Positions 1 to 6,050 of a stretch of DNA of 6,482 nt are shown in pieces; position 1 is the first letter of the stretch, and the number at the start of each line of letters is the position of its first letter. Under the pieces are notes generated by a model, which saw only the letters and a list, made by a program, of their open reading frames with translations, was not told the DNA's origin and searched no databases. Location of the stretch: assembly GCA_015493185.1 (NCBI GenBank), contig WGDQ01000551.1, forward strand, positions 1 to 6,482. Direction: 5' to 3'. The translations under genes and the position numbers were made by a program. The DNA comes from Planctomycetaceae bacterium (GTDB lineage Bacteria; Planctomycetota; Planctomycetia; Pirellulales; JAEUIK01).

Positions 1-50
1 GATCTACACGCGTAAGATCGCCGGCAGCGTCAGATGTGTATAAGAGACAG
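1..50 (+). other. Illumina Nextera i5 adapter left on the contig end (artefact)
   Basis: The first 50 bases read as a library adapter. Bases 1-9 (GATCTACAC) are the end of the P5 oligonucleotide. Bases 10-17 (GCGTAAGA) sit where the i5 index belongs and match the index I know as S517. Bases 18-31 match the Nextera read-1 overhang except for one base: C instead of T at position 21. Bases 32-50 are the exact 19-bp Tn5 mosaic end, AGATGTGTATAAGAGACAG. Genomic sequence therefore begins at base 51, and the left side of the window is an artificial end. The mosaic end should not be read as a natural transposon terminus. Confidence 0.97.
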
Positions 51-400
51 GTTACTCGACGAGGTTGTCTCGGCGCCGATTGTTCCGTGTGGTGCCGGTC
101 GAGCGGAGCGGACGCTCTACCCGCATGCCGTTGCGAGCGACTGTTGGGCTGAAAAACCGTTGTGGAACCGCTGACAAAACCGGCATGCGGCTCCTGCGGA
201 ACGTGTTGCCGTCAACGGCCGGCGGGCAGCGGCGGGGCAGCGGTTTTCTCGTAGCTCTCGGCCTTGCCTCGTGACGGCAACCATTTGGAGCCTACCGGTG
301 CAGTGCATACCGGTAACGGGGCAGCATGCAAAACCGCCCAGAGACGAGAAACACACACACGCAGCGCTGTGCGGAACCGCGGCCCGTTACTCGGTTCTTC
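51..400. other. Stretch without a recognisable gene, downstream of ftsQ
   Basis: This is all the genomic DNA seen beyond the ftsQ stop codon. The short open frames on both strands look like random GC-rich translation, with no motif I recognise. In particular there is no FtsA-like beginning on the minus strand, where ftsA often follows ftsQ in other phyla. Weak inverted repeats are present. GAACCG (374-379) pairs with CGGTTC (392-397) just past the ftsQ stop. TACCGGT (293-299) pairs with ACCGGTA (309-315). AACCGCTG (165-172) pairs with CAGCGGTT (237-244). None is followed by a T run on the minus strand, so I cannot call an intrinsic terminator. The region is either a real intergenic spacer or the edge of something cut off by the contig end. 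Confidence 0.6.
293..315. repeat. Short inverted repeat downstream of ftsQ
   Basis: TACCGGT and ACCGGTA form a perfect 7-bp inverted repeat around a 9-base spacer that itself contains TGCA twice. It lies about 85 bases past the ftsQ stop. It could be a weak hairpin at the 3' end of the operon transcript or a protein-binding site. No T tract follows on either strand, so a Rho-independent terminator is not supported. Chance occurrence is possible. Confidence 0.35.
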
Positions 401-1315
401 TTACCTGTTCGCGTTTGCGGGCGAAGGGCTGCTGGCTGAGCGAACGGCTGTTGCACCTGTTCGGCGCAGATCCAACAAGGGCGGAGCCGTCGGTCCGTCG
501 AGTGGTCCGTGCTGGTCAACATAGGCGAGCAACACGTTTAGTTTGTCGTCGGCGGTAGGCTCGCCGTGTGGTTGGTCGACTCCGGGGGCATGCCCCCAAA
601 CAAGGCGCGTGCCGCTCCGCGAGTGGATTTCGTACTCGATCGCTTCGAGCGACGAGCCACCGGCACCGTCGAGAGGCACGATTCTCGCAAGTCCCAGTCC
701 CTTCCAATGGGGTAGCAGCGCGGCCCCGATTCTGGCTCCACCCACCACGCGAGGATCGCCCCACGCCGTGCCCACGGGGCCCAGTGGCGTGGACGTAATG
801 CCCGAAAGCCGGGGATAATCGCGGGCTTCGAGGGGCGAAAAGTCCTGGCTTGGGAGCACGACGCCTTCGATATCCACCGCGTACAGCCCCCCAGGCACTT
901 CGACCATGCATACCGGACGCCGATAACGTAGCTCGACGGTGATGCGAGCCGGATACGACTTTTGCACGCGCACCACCTCGGCCACCCACGGCTGCAACGA
1001 GAAGGCCCGCGCGATACGCTCCACCAGATCGGGTTCGAGCAGCGACACGCGATCGTCGAAGCCCGCGTCGCGCAGCGCGGGCGATTTCACATCGGAGCGG
1101 ACCCACTCGGGCGGTGGCGTGATCTCGACCTTCTCAGGCGTGACGCGATAGTTTTCGTCCAGCGCCAACGTAGGGGCCAGCTTCCGCCAGGCCAACACGC
1201 TCCCGCCGGCAAACACACCAACAATCAGCATGGGCAGCAGCCATCTGCGCACGGCGGGGCGAGGCGCATCGGGCCGGTTCGGCTGCGGCTTGCGTGGCGA
1301 GCGGGCGCGGCTCAT
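401..1315 (-). CDS. ftsQ: Cell division protein FtsQ-like (POTRA domain)
   Basis: This 304-residue protein is likely the bitopic inner-membrane divisome protein FtsQ/DivIB, which in other bacteria links early and late division proteins outside the membrane. What is seen: a basic, proline-rich cytoplasmic tail (residues 1-24); one membrane segment (about 25-43, LLPMLIVGVFAGGSVLAW); and then a POTRA-like region whose best match to the family is PWVAEVVRVQKSYPARITVELRYRRPVCMVEV (109-140, quoted in part as a motif). A C-terminal half ends in LLDLRRTGATAVR (280-292), similar to the IDLR strand of FtsQ. The segment YRVTPEKVEITPPPEW before the POTRA core looks lineage-specific. The start is well supported: GGAGG (1323-1327) lies 7 bases upstream, and the ATG overlaps the ddl stop as ATGA. 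FtsQ diverges fast, so the name rests on architecture plus its place after ddl. Confidence 0.82.
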   Translation of the reverse strand: MSRARSPRKPQPNRPDAPRPAVRRWLLPMLIVGVFAGGSVLAWRKLAPTLALDENYRVTPEKVEITPPPEWVRSDVKSPALRDAGFDDRVSLLEPDLVERIARAFSLQPWVAEVVRVQKSYPARITVELRYRRPVCMVEVPGGLYAVDIEGVVLPSQDFSPLEARDYPRLSGITSTPLGPVGTAWGDPRVVGGARIGAALLPHWKGLGLARIVPLDGAGGSSLEAIEYEIHSRSGTRLVWGHAPGVDQPHGEPTADDKLNVLLAYVDQHGPLDGPTAPPLLDLRRTGATAVRSASSPSPANANR

Positions 1316-2259
1316 CGGCTAACCTCCGTAGCCAGGCATTGGCAAATCAAACGATCGCAAAGCGCCGGCATGGTCATGCCGGCTTTGGCAGCCGCCATGG
1401 GGGCCAGGCTGTGGTCGGTCATGCCGGGTATCGTGTTCACTTCGAGCAACCAGGGCTGCTGCTGTCGATCCACGATCAGGTCGACACGTACCAGGCCACG
1501 GGTTCCCAGCGCTTGGGCCGCTCTGAGAGCAACTTGCTGCACACGCTGATAGGTGGCGGTGGGCAAGTTGCTGGCGAATCGAGCACACGGCTTGCTCGTA
1601 CCATATTTCGCCCGATAGTCGAAAATGTCGTGATCCGTCACGATCTCGAGCACAGGCAATGCTTCGTCGTCGATCAGCGTAACGGTAAGCTCCTGGCCTT
1701 CGACGAACGACTCGGCCAGTGCAAAGCCACCAAAGCGCGACACCTCATCCCAGGCCGAAGGCCATGCCTTCGTAGCATCGATCCGGCAAACCCCCAAACT
1801 TGAACCTTGCTGGTCGGGCTTGAGAATGATGGGGTACCCCAGTGCAGCGGCGCGGCCAACCACGTCGCCGAGCGGCTCACTGGTGTGGACCAAAACATAG
1901 TCGGGCGTCGCAAGACCGGCCTGGAGAAAGCGTTCCTTGGCGGCCGACTTGGTCATTGCCAACTGCGAGGCAGTTGATCCCGACCCCGTGAAAGGAATGC
2001 CCCACTGCTCGAGCTGCCGTTGCAGGGTGCCGTCTTCACCGGAACCGCCGTGCAGCGCGATAAAACAAGCATCGACATTCCACCACCGCAATACATCCAA
2101 CGGTTGTTCGGCCGGATCGAACCAACAGGGATGGTAGCCCGCTTCGCGAAGCGCACGAAAGACTCGTTTTCCGCTGGCCAGGCTGACCTGGCGCTCGAGT
2201 GAGTTGCCGCCGGCCAATACGGCAATGCGGCGAGCGACCGCCGTTTGCAAACGATCCAT
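1312..2259 (-). CDS. ddl: D-alanine--D-alanine ligase
   Basis: This 315-residue ATP-grasp enzyme joins two D-alanines, using ATP, to give the dipeptide that MurF adds to the peptidoglycan precursor in the cytosol. Motifs seen in order: AVLAGGNSLERQVSL (13-27, with the catalytic-site Glu22); HGGSGEDG (70-77); a nucleotide-binding KPDQQGSSLGV (147-157); ESFVEGQEL (183-191); FDYRAKYG (213-220), whose Tyr219 fits a D-Ala-D-Ala rather than D-Ala-D-Lac enzyme; RVD (258-260); and the metal-binding EVNTIPGMTDHSL (273-285). Length is normal for the family. The frame stays open far upstream, inside murB, but the start at 2259 is preferred. It has a strong Shine-Dalgarno sequence and places the first beta strand 11 residues in, as usual. 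The gene lies 119 bp after murB and shares 4 bp with ftsQ. Confidence 0.96.
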   Translation of the reverse strand: MDRLQTAVARRIAVLAGGNSLERQVSLASGKRVFRALREAGYHPCWFDPAEQPLDVLRWWNVDACFIALHGGSGEDGTLQRQLEQWGIPFTGSGSTASQLAMTKSAAKERFLQAGLATPDYVLVHTSEPLGDVVGRAAALGYPIILKPDQQGSSLGVCRIDATKAWPSAWDEVSRFGGFALAESFVEGQELTVTLIDDEALPVLEIVTDHDIFDYRAKYGTSKPCARFASNLPTATYQRVQQVALRAAQALGTRGLVRVDLIVDRQQQPWLLEVNTIPGMTDHSLAPMAAAKAGMTMPALCDRLICQCLATEVSR

Positions 2260-2266
2260 CGATCGA

Positions 2267-2273
2267 TCCTCCC
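2267..2273 (-). promoter_or_regulatory. Ribosome binding site of ddl (decides the start)
   Basis: On the minus strand GGGAGGA stands 7 bases before the ATG at 2259. It is the best Shine-Dalgarno match in the ddl leader. It argues against the in-frame upstream starts that would extend Ddl back into the 3' end of murB. Confidence 0.8.
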
Positions 2274-2313
2274 TGACGCTTTTGATGCTGGCGATCGGTT
2301 CTCGCGGTCTGCG

Positions 2314-2331
2314 GCCGGCAGCCTTGCCGGC
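2314..2331 (-). repeat. GC-rich hairpin in the murB-ddl spacer
   Basis: The arms GCCGGCA and TGCCGGC form a perfect 7-bp stem around a 4-base loop, about 55 bases before the ddl start. No T run follows on the minus strand, so it does not look like an intrinsic terminator. It might stabilise or pause the transcript between murB and ddl. No function can be assigned from sequence alone. Confidence 0.45.
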
Positions 2332-2378
2332 GATCGACATTTCGCCCATGTCCAGCGCAACGTGGTGGCTGCGTGGAG

Positions 2379-3257
2379 CTACCAGATATCGAGCTCGGTT
2401 TCCATCTCCACACCCAGGCGTTCGGCCACGCGGCTGCGCATCAGATCGATCAATCGCAGCACGTCTTGCGCCGTGGCGCCCGGTTCGGTGATGATGAAGT
2501 TGGCGTGCTGCGAGCTGACTTCCGCGCCGCCGATTCGAGTTGATTTCAGGCCGGCCTGTTCGATCAGCATGGCGGCGCTCATGCCACGCGGATTTTTGAA
2601 GACGCAGCCGGCGCTTTGATGGCTCATGGGCTGACTGGCTTTTTTCACGATCCACAGCTTTTGCATTCGCTTGGTGAGTTGCGCCGGATCGTCCGGTTCC
2701 AGATCGAACTCTGCTTCCAGAATCACCAGTTCGTCCAAGCTGCTTTGGCGGTAGGAGAAAACCAGATCGTCGCGTTCTCGGTGGAAGATTTCACCGCTGC
2801 GAGTCATCACCATGGCACGGCGGGTCCACTGGCCGACGTCGCCCCCTCGAGCACCGGCGTTGCCGTGCAGGGCGCCGCCAACGGTGCCGGGAATGCCGAT
2901 CAGGTTTTCAAGGCCGGCGAGTCCTTCGCGTACTGATGAGGAGATGACCTGTCCTAACCGTGCACCGCCGCCGGCCACAGCCCGATGCTTTTCGATGCGA
3001 ATTTCACGAAACGCCGGATGGCTGAGCTGCACGACCATGCCGGGCACGCCCTCGTCGCGCACCAGAAGATTCGAACCTCCGCCTAACAGGCGCACCGGCA
3101 CGTCTTCCGCACGGCAGCGCTGCACCAGGCCGCGCAGTTCGTCGACCGAACGTGGCTGGGCGAAATACTCGGCCGGTCCGCCCACGCGAAGCCAGGTATA
3201 GTCGGCCAGCGGCACATCACGCTGCACAATTTCCTCGAAGTCGGTCAACAAAGCCAT
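2379..3257 (-). CDS. murB: UDP-N-acetylenolpyruvoylglucosamine reductase
   Basis: This 292-residue FAD enzyme reduces UDP-GlcNAc-enolpyruvate to UDP-MurNAc with NADPH, the second committed step of peptidoglycan precursor synthesis, in the cytosol. The FAD-binding part shows GGGSNLLV (59-66) and GLENLIGIPGTVGGAL (115-130) followed by HGNAGA. FSYRQSS (167-173) and KNP (221-223) lie near the substrate site. The catalytic proton donor, Ser229 in E. coli, is replaced by Cys218 in SAGCVFKNP. SSQHANFI (248-255) and the C-terminal acidic residue near Glu288 complete the active site. The length and the lack of the extra E. coli loop fit the shorter type II form. The ATG is preceded by AAGGAAG with 8 bases from AAGGA, and it lies inside murC: the two genes overlap by 41 bp, suggesting coupled translation. 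Confidence 0.96.
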   Translation of the reverse strand: MALLTDFEEIVQRDVPLADYTWLRVGGPAEYFAQPRSVDELRGLVQRCRAEDVPVRLLGGGSNLLVRDEGVPGMVVQLSHPAFREIRIEKHRAVAGGGARLGQVISSSVREGLAGLENLIGIPGTVGGALHGNAGARGGDVGQWTRRAMVMTRSGEIFHRERDDLVFSYRQSSLDELVILEAEFDLEPDDPAQLTKRMQKLWIVKKASQPMSHQSAGCVFKNPRGMSAAMLIEQAGLKSTRIGGAEVSSQHANFIITEPGATAQDVLRLIDLMRSRVAERLGVEMETELDIW

Positions 3258-4683
3258 CGCACACTTCCTTAATGTTTCCTGCCCCCATCGTCACAACGAC
3301 GTCGCCCGTCGCTGTTTCTGCGGCCAATCGCTCAACGATCGTCGAATGGCTCCAAGCCACGTCTGCGTTGCCGCCCAATCGGTTCACCCGATCGGCCAGA
3401 AGCTTGGCCAGGTTGCGCGCCTGTTGGTGCGTGCGGCCGGTAATGGGTTCACGGGCTCGATAAACCTCGGTGATCCACACTTTGTCTGCATTCTTCAAGC
3501 TACAGGCCAACCTGTCCAGCAACCCTCGGGTTCGCGAGAGCTGATGTGGTTGAAACACGCAGCATATCCGCCCCCTGTGGGCCTCGCGCAGTGTGGCCAG
3601 CCCGGCGGCGATCGCGGTGGGATGGTGGGCGTAGTCGTCAACAAGCACCCTGCCCGCCACGTTGGCCACGTGTTGTAGCCGTCGTTCCAGTCCGCCGAAT
3701 CGCTCCAATGTGGTGCGAACCACCCGCGCCGGAACACCAAACTCGGCGGCCACGGCCACGGCCGCCAAGGCGTTTTGCACCTGATGGCGTCCGGGCACGG
3801 CAAGCTCAATGTCGGCAAAGTGTACTGCTCGGTGGGCAACACGAAAACGATAGCGGCCGTCTTTGCATCCCAACAGCGTGGCAGACCAATCGGCAGGCCG
3901 CTCGACACTGAATGTTTCGATACGAGCGGTCGCCGCCTTGCGAACCACGCGCTGCGAGGCGGCACAATCGCGGCGAACCACGACCGTTCCACCGCGATGC
4001 ACACCTGCGACAAACGAGGCGAACGCCTCTTCCAGGTCCGACGCATCATGGTAGCAATCGAAATGGTCGGGCTCGATACTGGTCAGCACGGCGATCGCCG
4101 GATGAATGGACAAAAAGCTGCGTCGATACTCACAGGCTTCAGCAACGATGGGTCCGGTTCCCCAGCGTCCTAGCCCTCCTCGACCAACAGCCGAGGCCCC
4201 CACGATCACGGTCGGATCGCAACCACCGGCTTCTAGCAATGCCGCCACCATGGCCGATGTGGTCGACTTGCCATGCGTGCCGGCAACCGCCACACCAGTG
4301 CGCCGTTGAAACAGTCGGCCGATGGCCTGCGGATAAGTATCCAACGAAATACCCAACTCGCGGGCGCGCTGACACTCGGGGTGTTGCGCATCGACGGCCA
4401 CACTGCGCACAACCCACCGCACGTTGGGCCCCACTCGTTCTGCCGCAGCATTGGTGCCGACCGCGAACCCGCTGCGCCGAAGCTCCATGGCCCGAGAGCC
4501 ATCGGCCTCTGAACCGGTGACCACGCAACCAGCCTGGCGCAGCAGCTCTGCCAGCGACCGCATGCCAGAGCCGCCCATGCCAATCAGGTGCACGCGCGCA
4601 CCTCGAGGCGGCGGAAAGCCCGACGCGGACAAGCGATTCGTTTCTGCTGTGCAGGCCACCGTCGTGCAGCCAGTCCTTGCCAT
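3217..4683 (-). CDS. murC: UDP-N-acetylmuramate--L-alanine ligase
   Basis: This 488-residue Mur ligase adds L-alanine to UDP-MurNAc with ATP, starting the stem peptide in the cytosol. Motifs, numbered from the ATG at 4683: the UDP-binding Rossmann loop HLIGMGGSGM (32-41); the P-loop GTHGKSTT (135-142), with Ser where Thr is common; EACEYRRSFL (182-191), the form I know from Gram-positive MurC rather than the EADESD of E. coli; EPDHFDCY (204-211); PGRHQVQNALAA (297-308); ERRLQ (333-337); VDDYAHHPTAI (348-358); FQPHQLSRT (377-385); and GAGNI (467-471). The start is uncertain. A TTG at 4716 would add 11 residues but would leave only about 14 bases after the predicted transcription start. Neither candidate has a clear Shine-Dalgarno sequence. 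It is the first gene after the promoter at 4737-4766. Confidence 0.95.
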   Translation of the reverse strand: MARTGCTTVACTAETNRLSASGFPPPRGARVHLIGMGGSGMRSLAELLRQAGCVVTGSEADGSRAMELRRSGFAVGTNAAAERVGPNVRWVVRSVAVDAQHPECQRARELGISLDTYPQAIGRLFQRRTGVAVAGTHGKSTTSAMVAALLEAGGCDPTVIVGASAVGRGGLGRWGTGPIVAEACEYRRSFLSIHPAIAVLTSIEPDHFDCYHDASDLEEAFASFVAGVHRGGTVVVRRDCAASQRVVRKAATARIETFSVERPADWSATLLGCKDGRYRFRVAHRAVHFADIELAVPGRHQVQNALAAVAVAAEFGVPARVVRTTLERFGGLERRLQHVANVAGRVLVDDYAHHPTAIAAGLATLREAHRGRICCVFQPHQLSRTRGLLDRLACSLKNADKVWITEVYRAREPITGRTHQQARNLAKLLADRVNRLGGNADVAWSHSTIVERLAAETATGDVVVTMGAGNIKEVCDGFVDRLRGNCAA

Positions 4684-5015
4684 TCTAAATTGCCGTTGAT
4701 CCGATTCACGGCCCAATGCGCCACATGCGGCGACGCATCATATGAGGTTTGAATCCAGGCCGTCAAGCCAAGCTGGACAAGCGGCAGAAACGGGGCAACT
4801 CAGTGGCAATGTCAGCGTTTTCGGTCGGTTGAACCGCGTTGAGCGGCAACCCGATCGGGCATCGCCGACGCGCGCGACCGATCGGCCCAAACCAGAGAAG
4901 CAAGAGCACGCGGCACCTTCGCGCTGCGGTAGCGTTCGCACCGTTGCCGAGAGGAGGTAAATGCCGGTGTTTTATGAAGATCGCACTTTCAATCCTGTTG
5001 TGGGTCGGCACAGGA
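4684..5015. other. Spacer between the dehalogenase and murC
   Basis: About 330 bp with no gene I can support. It holds the murC promoter at its murC end. Further upstream are three short palindromes: CGGTT-G-AACCG (4826-4836), CCCGATCGGG (4850-4859) and CCGATCGG (4878-4885), spaced over about 60 bp. A plus-strand AGGAGG near 4953 sits ahead of small open frames, but these run antisense into the dehalogenase and look accidental. A minus-strand frame at 4738-4941 has no recognisable content. Confidence 0.6.
4737..4766 (-). promoter_or_regulatory. Sigma70-like promoter of murC-murB-ddl-ftsQ
   Basis: On the minus strand TTGACG (4766-4761) and TATGAT (4742-4737) are separated by 18 bp. Each hexamer matches the consensus at five of six positions. 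Transcription would begin near 4730, giving a leader of about 47 bases to the ATG of murC at 4683. This is the best promoter I can see in the window, and it suggests that the mur-fts block can be transcribed independently of murG and the dehalogenase. Promoters have not been mapped here, so this is a prediction. Confidence 0.65.
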
Positions 5016-5016
5016 T
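4992..5016 (-). repeat. Inverted repeat at the dehalogenase stop codon
   Basis: ATCCTGT (4992-4998) and ACAGGAT (5010-5016) form a perfect 7-bp stem with an 11-base loop. The 5' arm begins at the last base of the dehalogenase TGA. The position suits a transcript 3' end, but the stem is short and no T run follows on the minus strand. It is at best a weak terminator or RNA-stability hairpin. Confidence 0.35.
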
Positions 5017-5909
5017 CAAAGTGGTGTTCGCTCGACAAAGGCCGCGATGTGTTCGGCGATTTCTTCGCCACGATCTTCTTGCAGAAAGTGCCCGGCACCG
5101 CGGATGGTAATTTCGGGCTGATCGGCCGCCGTGGGAATGAGCTTGCGGAAAAAGCGGTCGCCGCCGCGCGTGATCGGGTCGCCGTCGGAGAACATCACCT
5201 GAACGGGTTTCGTCCACTTCGATAGCACCTGCCGCGTTCGACGCATGGCATCGGCACCGGGCTGCGTGGGCTCGATGGGCACCAGCAGCGGGAACTGTGC
5301 CGCGCCGGCCTTGTACGATGCATCGGGGAAAGGCGCTTCATACGCGGCGATCACCGCTGGATCGACGTTGTCGCCGGCTGCCAAGGCACGTTGGATCACC
5401 AAACCTATCGGCAAATCTTGCGTGCGTTTCACAAAGTCGAGCCATTGTTGGAACCCCTCTGACATGCGCTCTTCGCCGGTGGGAAGGCCCGTGTTCATTA
5501 TCACCAGTCGGGCAAAGCGATCGGGCAATTCGGCCGCCAGTCGCAGTCCGATAAGACCTCCCCAATCTTGACACACCAAGGTGATGTCGCGCAATTGCAG
5601 CGCATCGAGAAAGGCCACCATTTTGTCGTGATGCATTTGGAACGTGTAACGATCACGATCGCCGTATTTATCGGAGCGGCCGAAACCGATGAAGTCGGGC
5701 GCGACCACGCGAAATCGGTCGGACAAACCGGCGATGATCTTTCGGTATAGAAACGACCACGTCGGCTCGCCATGAAGGCAAAGCACGGTTTCCCCCTCAC
5801 CCTCGTCGACGTAGTGCATGCGCGTGTCGTCGAGTTGTACGTATCGGGGCTCGTAGGGAAATTCCGGCAGGTCGGCAAAACGTTCGTCAGGAGTGCGCAG
5901 GACGGTCAT
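5016..5909 (-). CDS. Haloalkane dehalogenase, subfamily I type (alpha/beta hydrolase)
   Basis: This 297-residue enzyme should hydrolyse the carbon-halogen bond of small haloalkanes to an alcohol and a halide. Numbered from the ATG at 5909, it opens with the family signature LRTPDERF (4-11). Next are the oxyanion-hole and halide region HGEPTWSFLYRK (46-57), the nucleophile elbow QDWGG with Asp115 and halide-binding Trp116, a cap domain with a likely second halide Trp156, FSDGDP with the catalytic acid Asp244, and GAGHFLQED with the base His274. An Asp-Asp-His triad with two Trp is the subfamily I pattern, as in Xanthobacter DhlA. No signal peptide is seen, so it is probably cytosolic. An ATG at 5942 would add 11 residues. 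I prefer 5909 because relatives begin there and AAAGGGA lies about 11 bases upstream. A fluoroacetate dehalogenase or epoxide hydrolase is less likely, since the cap lacks the epoxide hydrolase tyrosine pattern. The native substrate is unknown. Confidence 0.9.
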   Translation of the reverse strand: MTVLRTPDERFADLPEFPYEPRYVQLDDTRMHYVDEGEGETVLCLHGEPTWSFLYRKIIAGLSDRFRVVAPDFIGFGRSDKYGDRDRYTFQMHHDKMVAFLDALQLRDITLVCQDWGGLIGLRLAAELPDRFARLVIMNTGLPTGEERMSEGFQQWLDFVKRTQDLPIGLVIQRALAAGDNVDPAVIAAYEAPFPDASYKAGAAQFPLLVPIEPTQPGADAMRRTRQVLSKWTKPVQVMFSDGDPITRGGDRFFRKLIPTAADQPEITIRGAGHFLQEDRGEEIAEHIAAFVERTPL

Positions 5910-5959
5910 CGGCTTCGATGTCCCTTTCACAACAAGAGGCATAATTCAACTTCAAACCC

Positions 5960-5979
5960 GGAAAGAAACCTTTCTTTCC
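5960..5979. promoter_or_regulatory. Operator-like 9-2-9 perfect palindrome upstream of the dehalogenase
   Basis: GGAAAGAAA (5960-5968) and TTTCTTTCC (5971-5979) are perfect inverted arms separated by CC. The element is A/T-rich in an otherwise GC-rich neighbourhood. It sits 17 bases before the ATG at 5942 and 50 bases before the ATG at 5909. Its symmetry and place fit an operator for a dimeric regulator of the dehalogenase. A short mRNA hairpin in the leader is the other reading. No regulator gene is visible in the window. Confidence 0.5.
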
Positions 5980-6050
5980 TTCGCCCCGCGCTCGGTCGTT
6001 GTTGTGACACATGTTTGCCGGCCGTGCAAGAAGAACCGCACTGGCGACTG

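Noticed and set aside
32..50. Tn5 mosaic end as evidence of a natural transposon
   Set aside because: It is preceded by the P5 tail, an index and the Nextera overhang, so it comes from library preparation.
117..356. Minus-strand 79-codon frame after ftsQ
   Set aside because: There is no ribosome binding site that I trust and no recognisable domain; the composition looks random.
962..1549. Long plus-strand open frame opposite ftsQ and ddl
   Set aside because: It is a shadow frame common in GC-rich DNA; its translation has no conserved motif and the minus-strand genes are clear.
2260..2655. N-terminal extension of Ddl to a GTG at 2655
   Set aside because: The extra 132 residues run out of frame through murB and show no Ddl-like sequence, while a strong ribosome binding site precedes 2259.
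4839..5225. Plus-strand open frame with AGGAGG and a hydrophobic MKIALSILLW segment, a possible small secreted protein
   Set aside because: Most of it is antisense to the dehalogenase and the remainder has no recognisable motif; the signal-peptide look is short and likely accidental.
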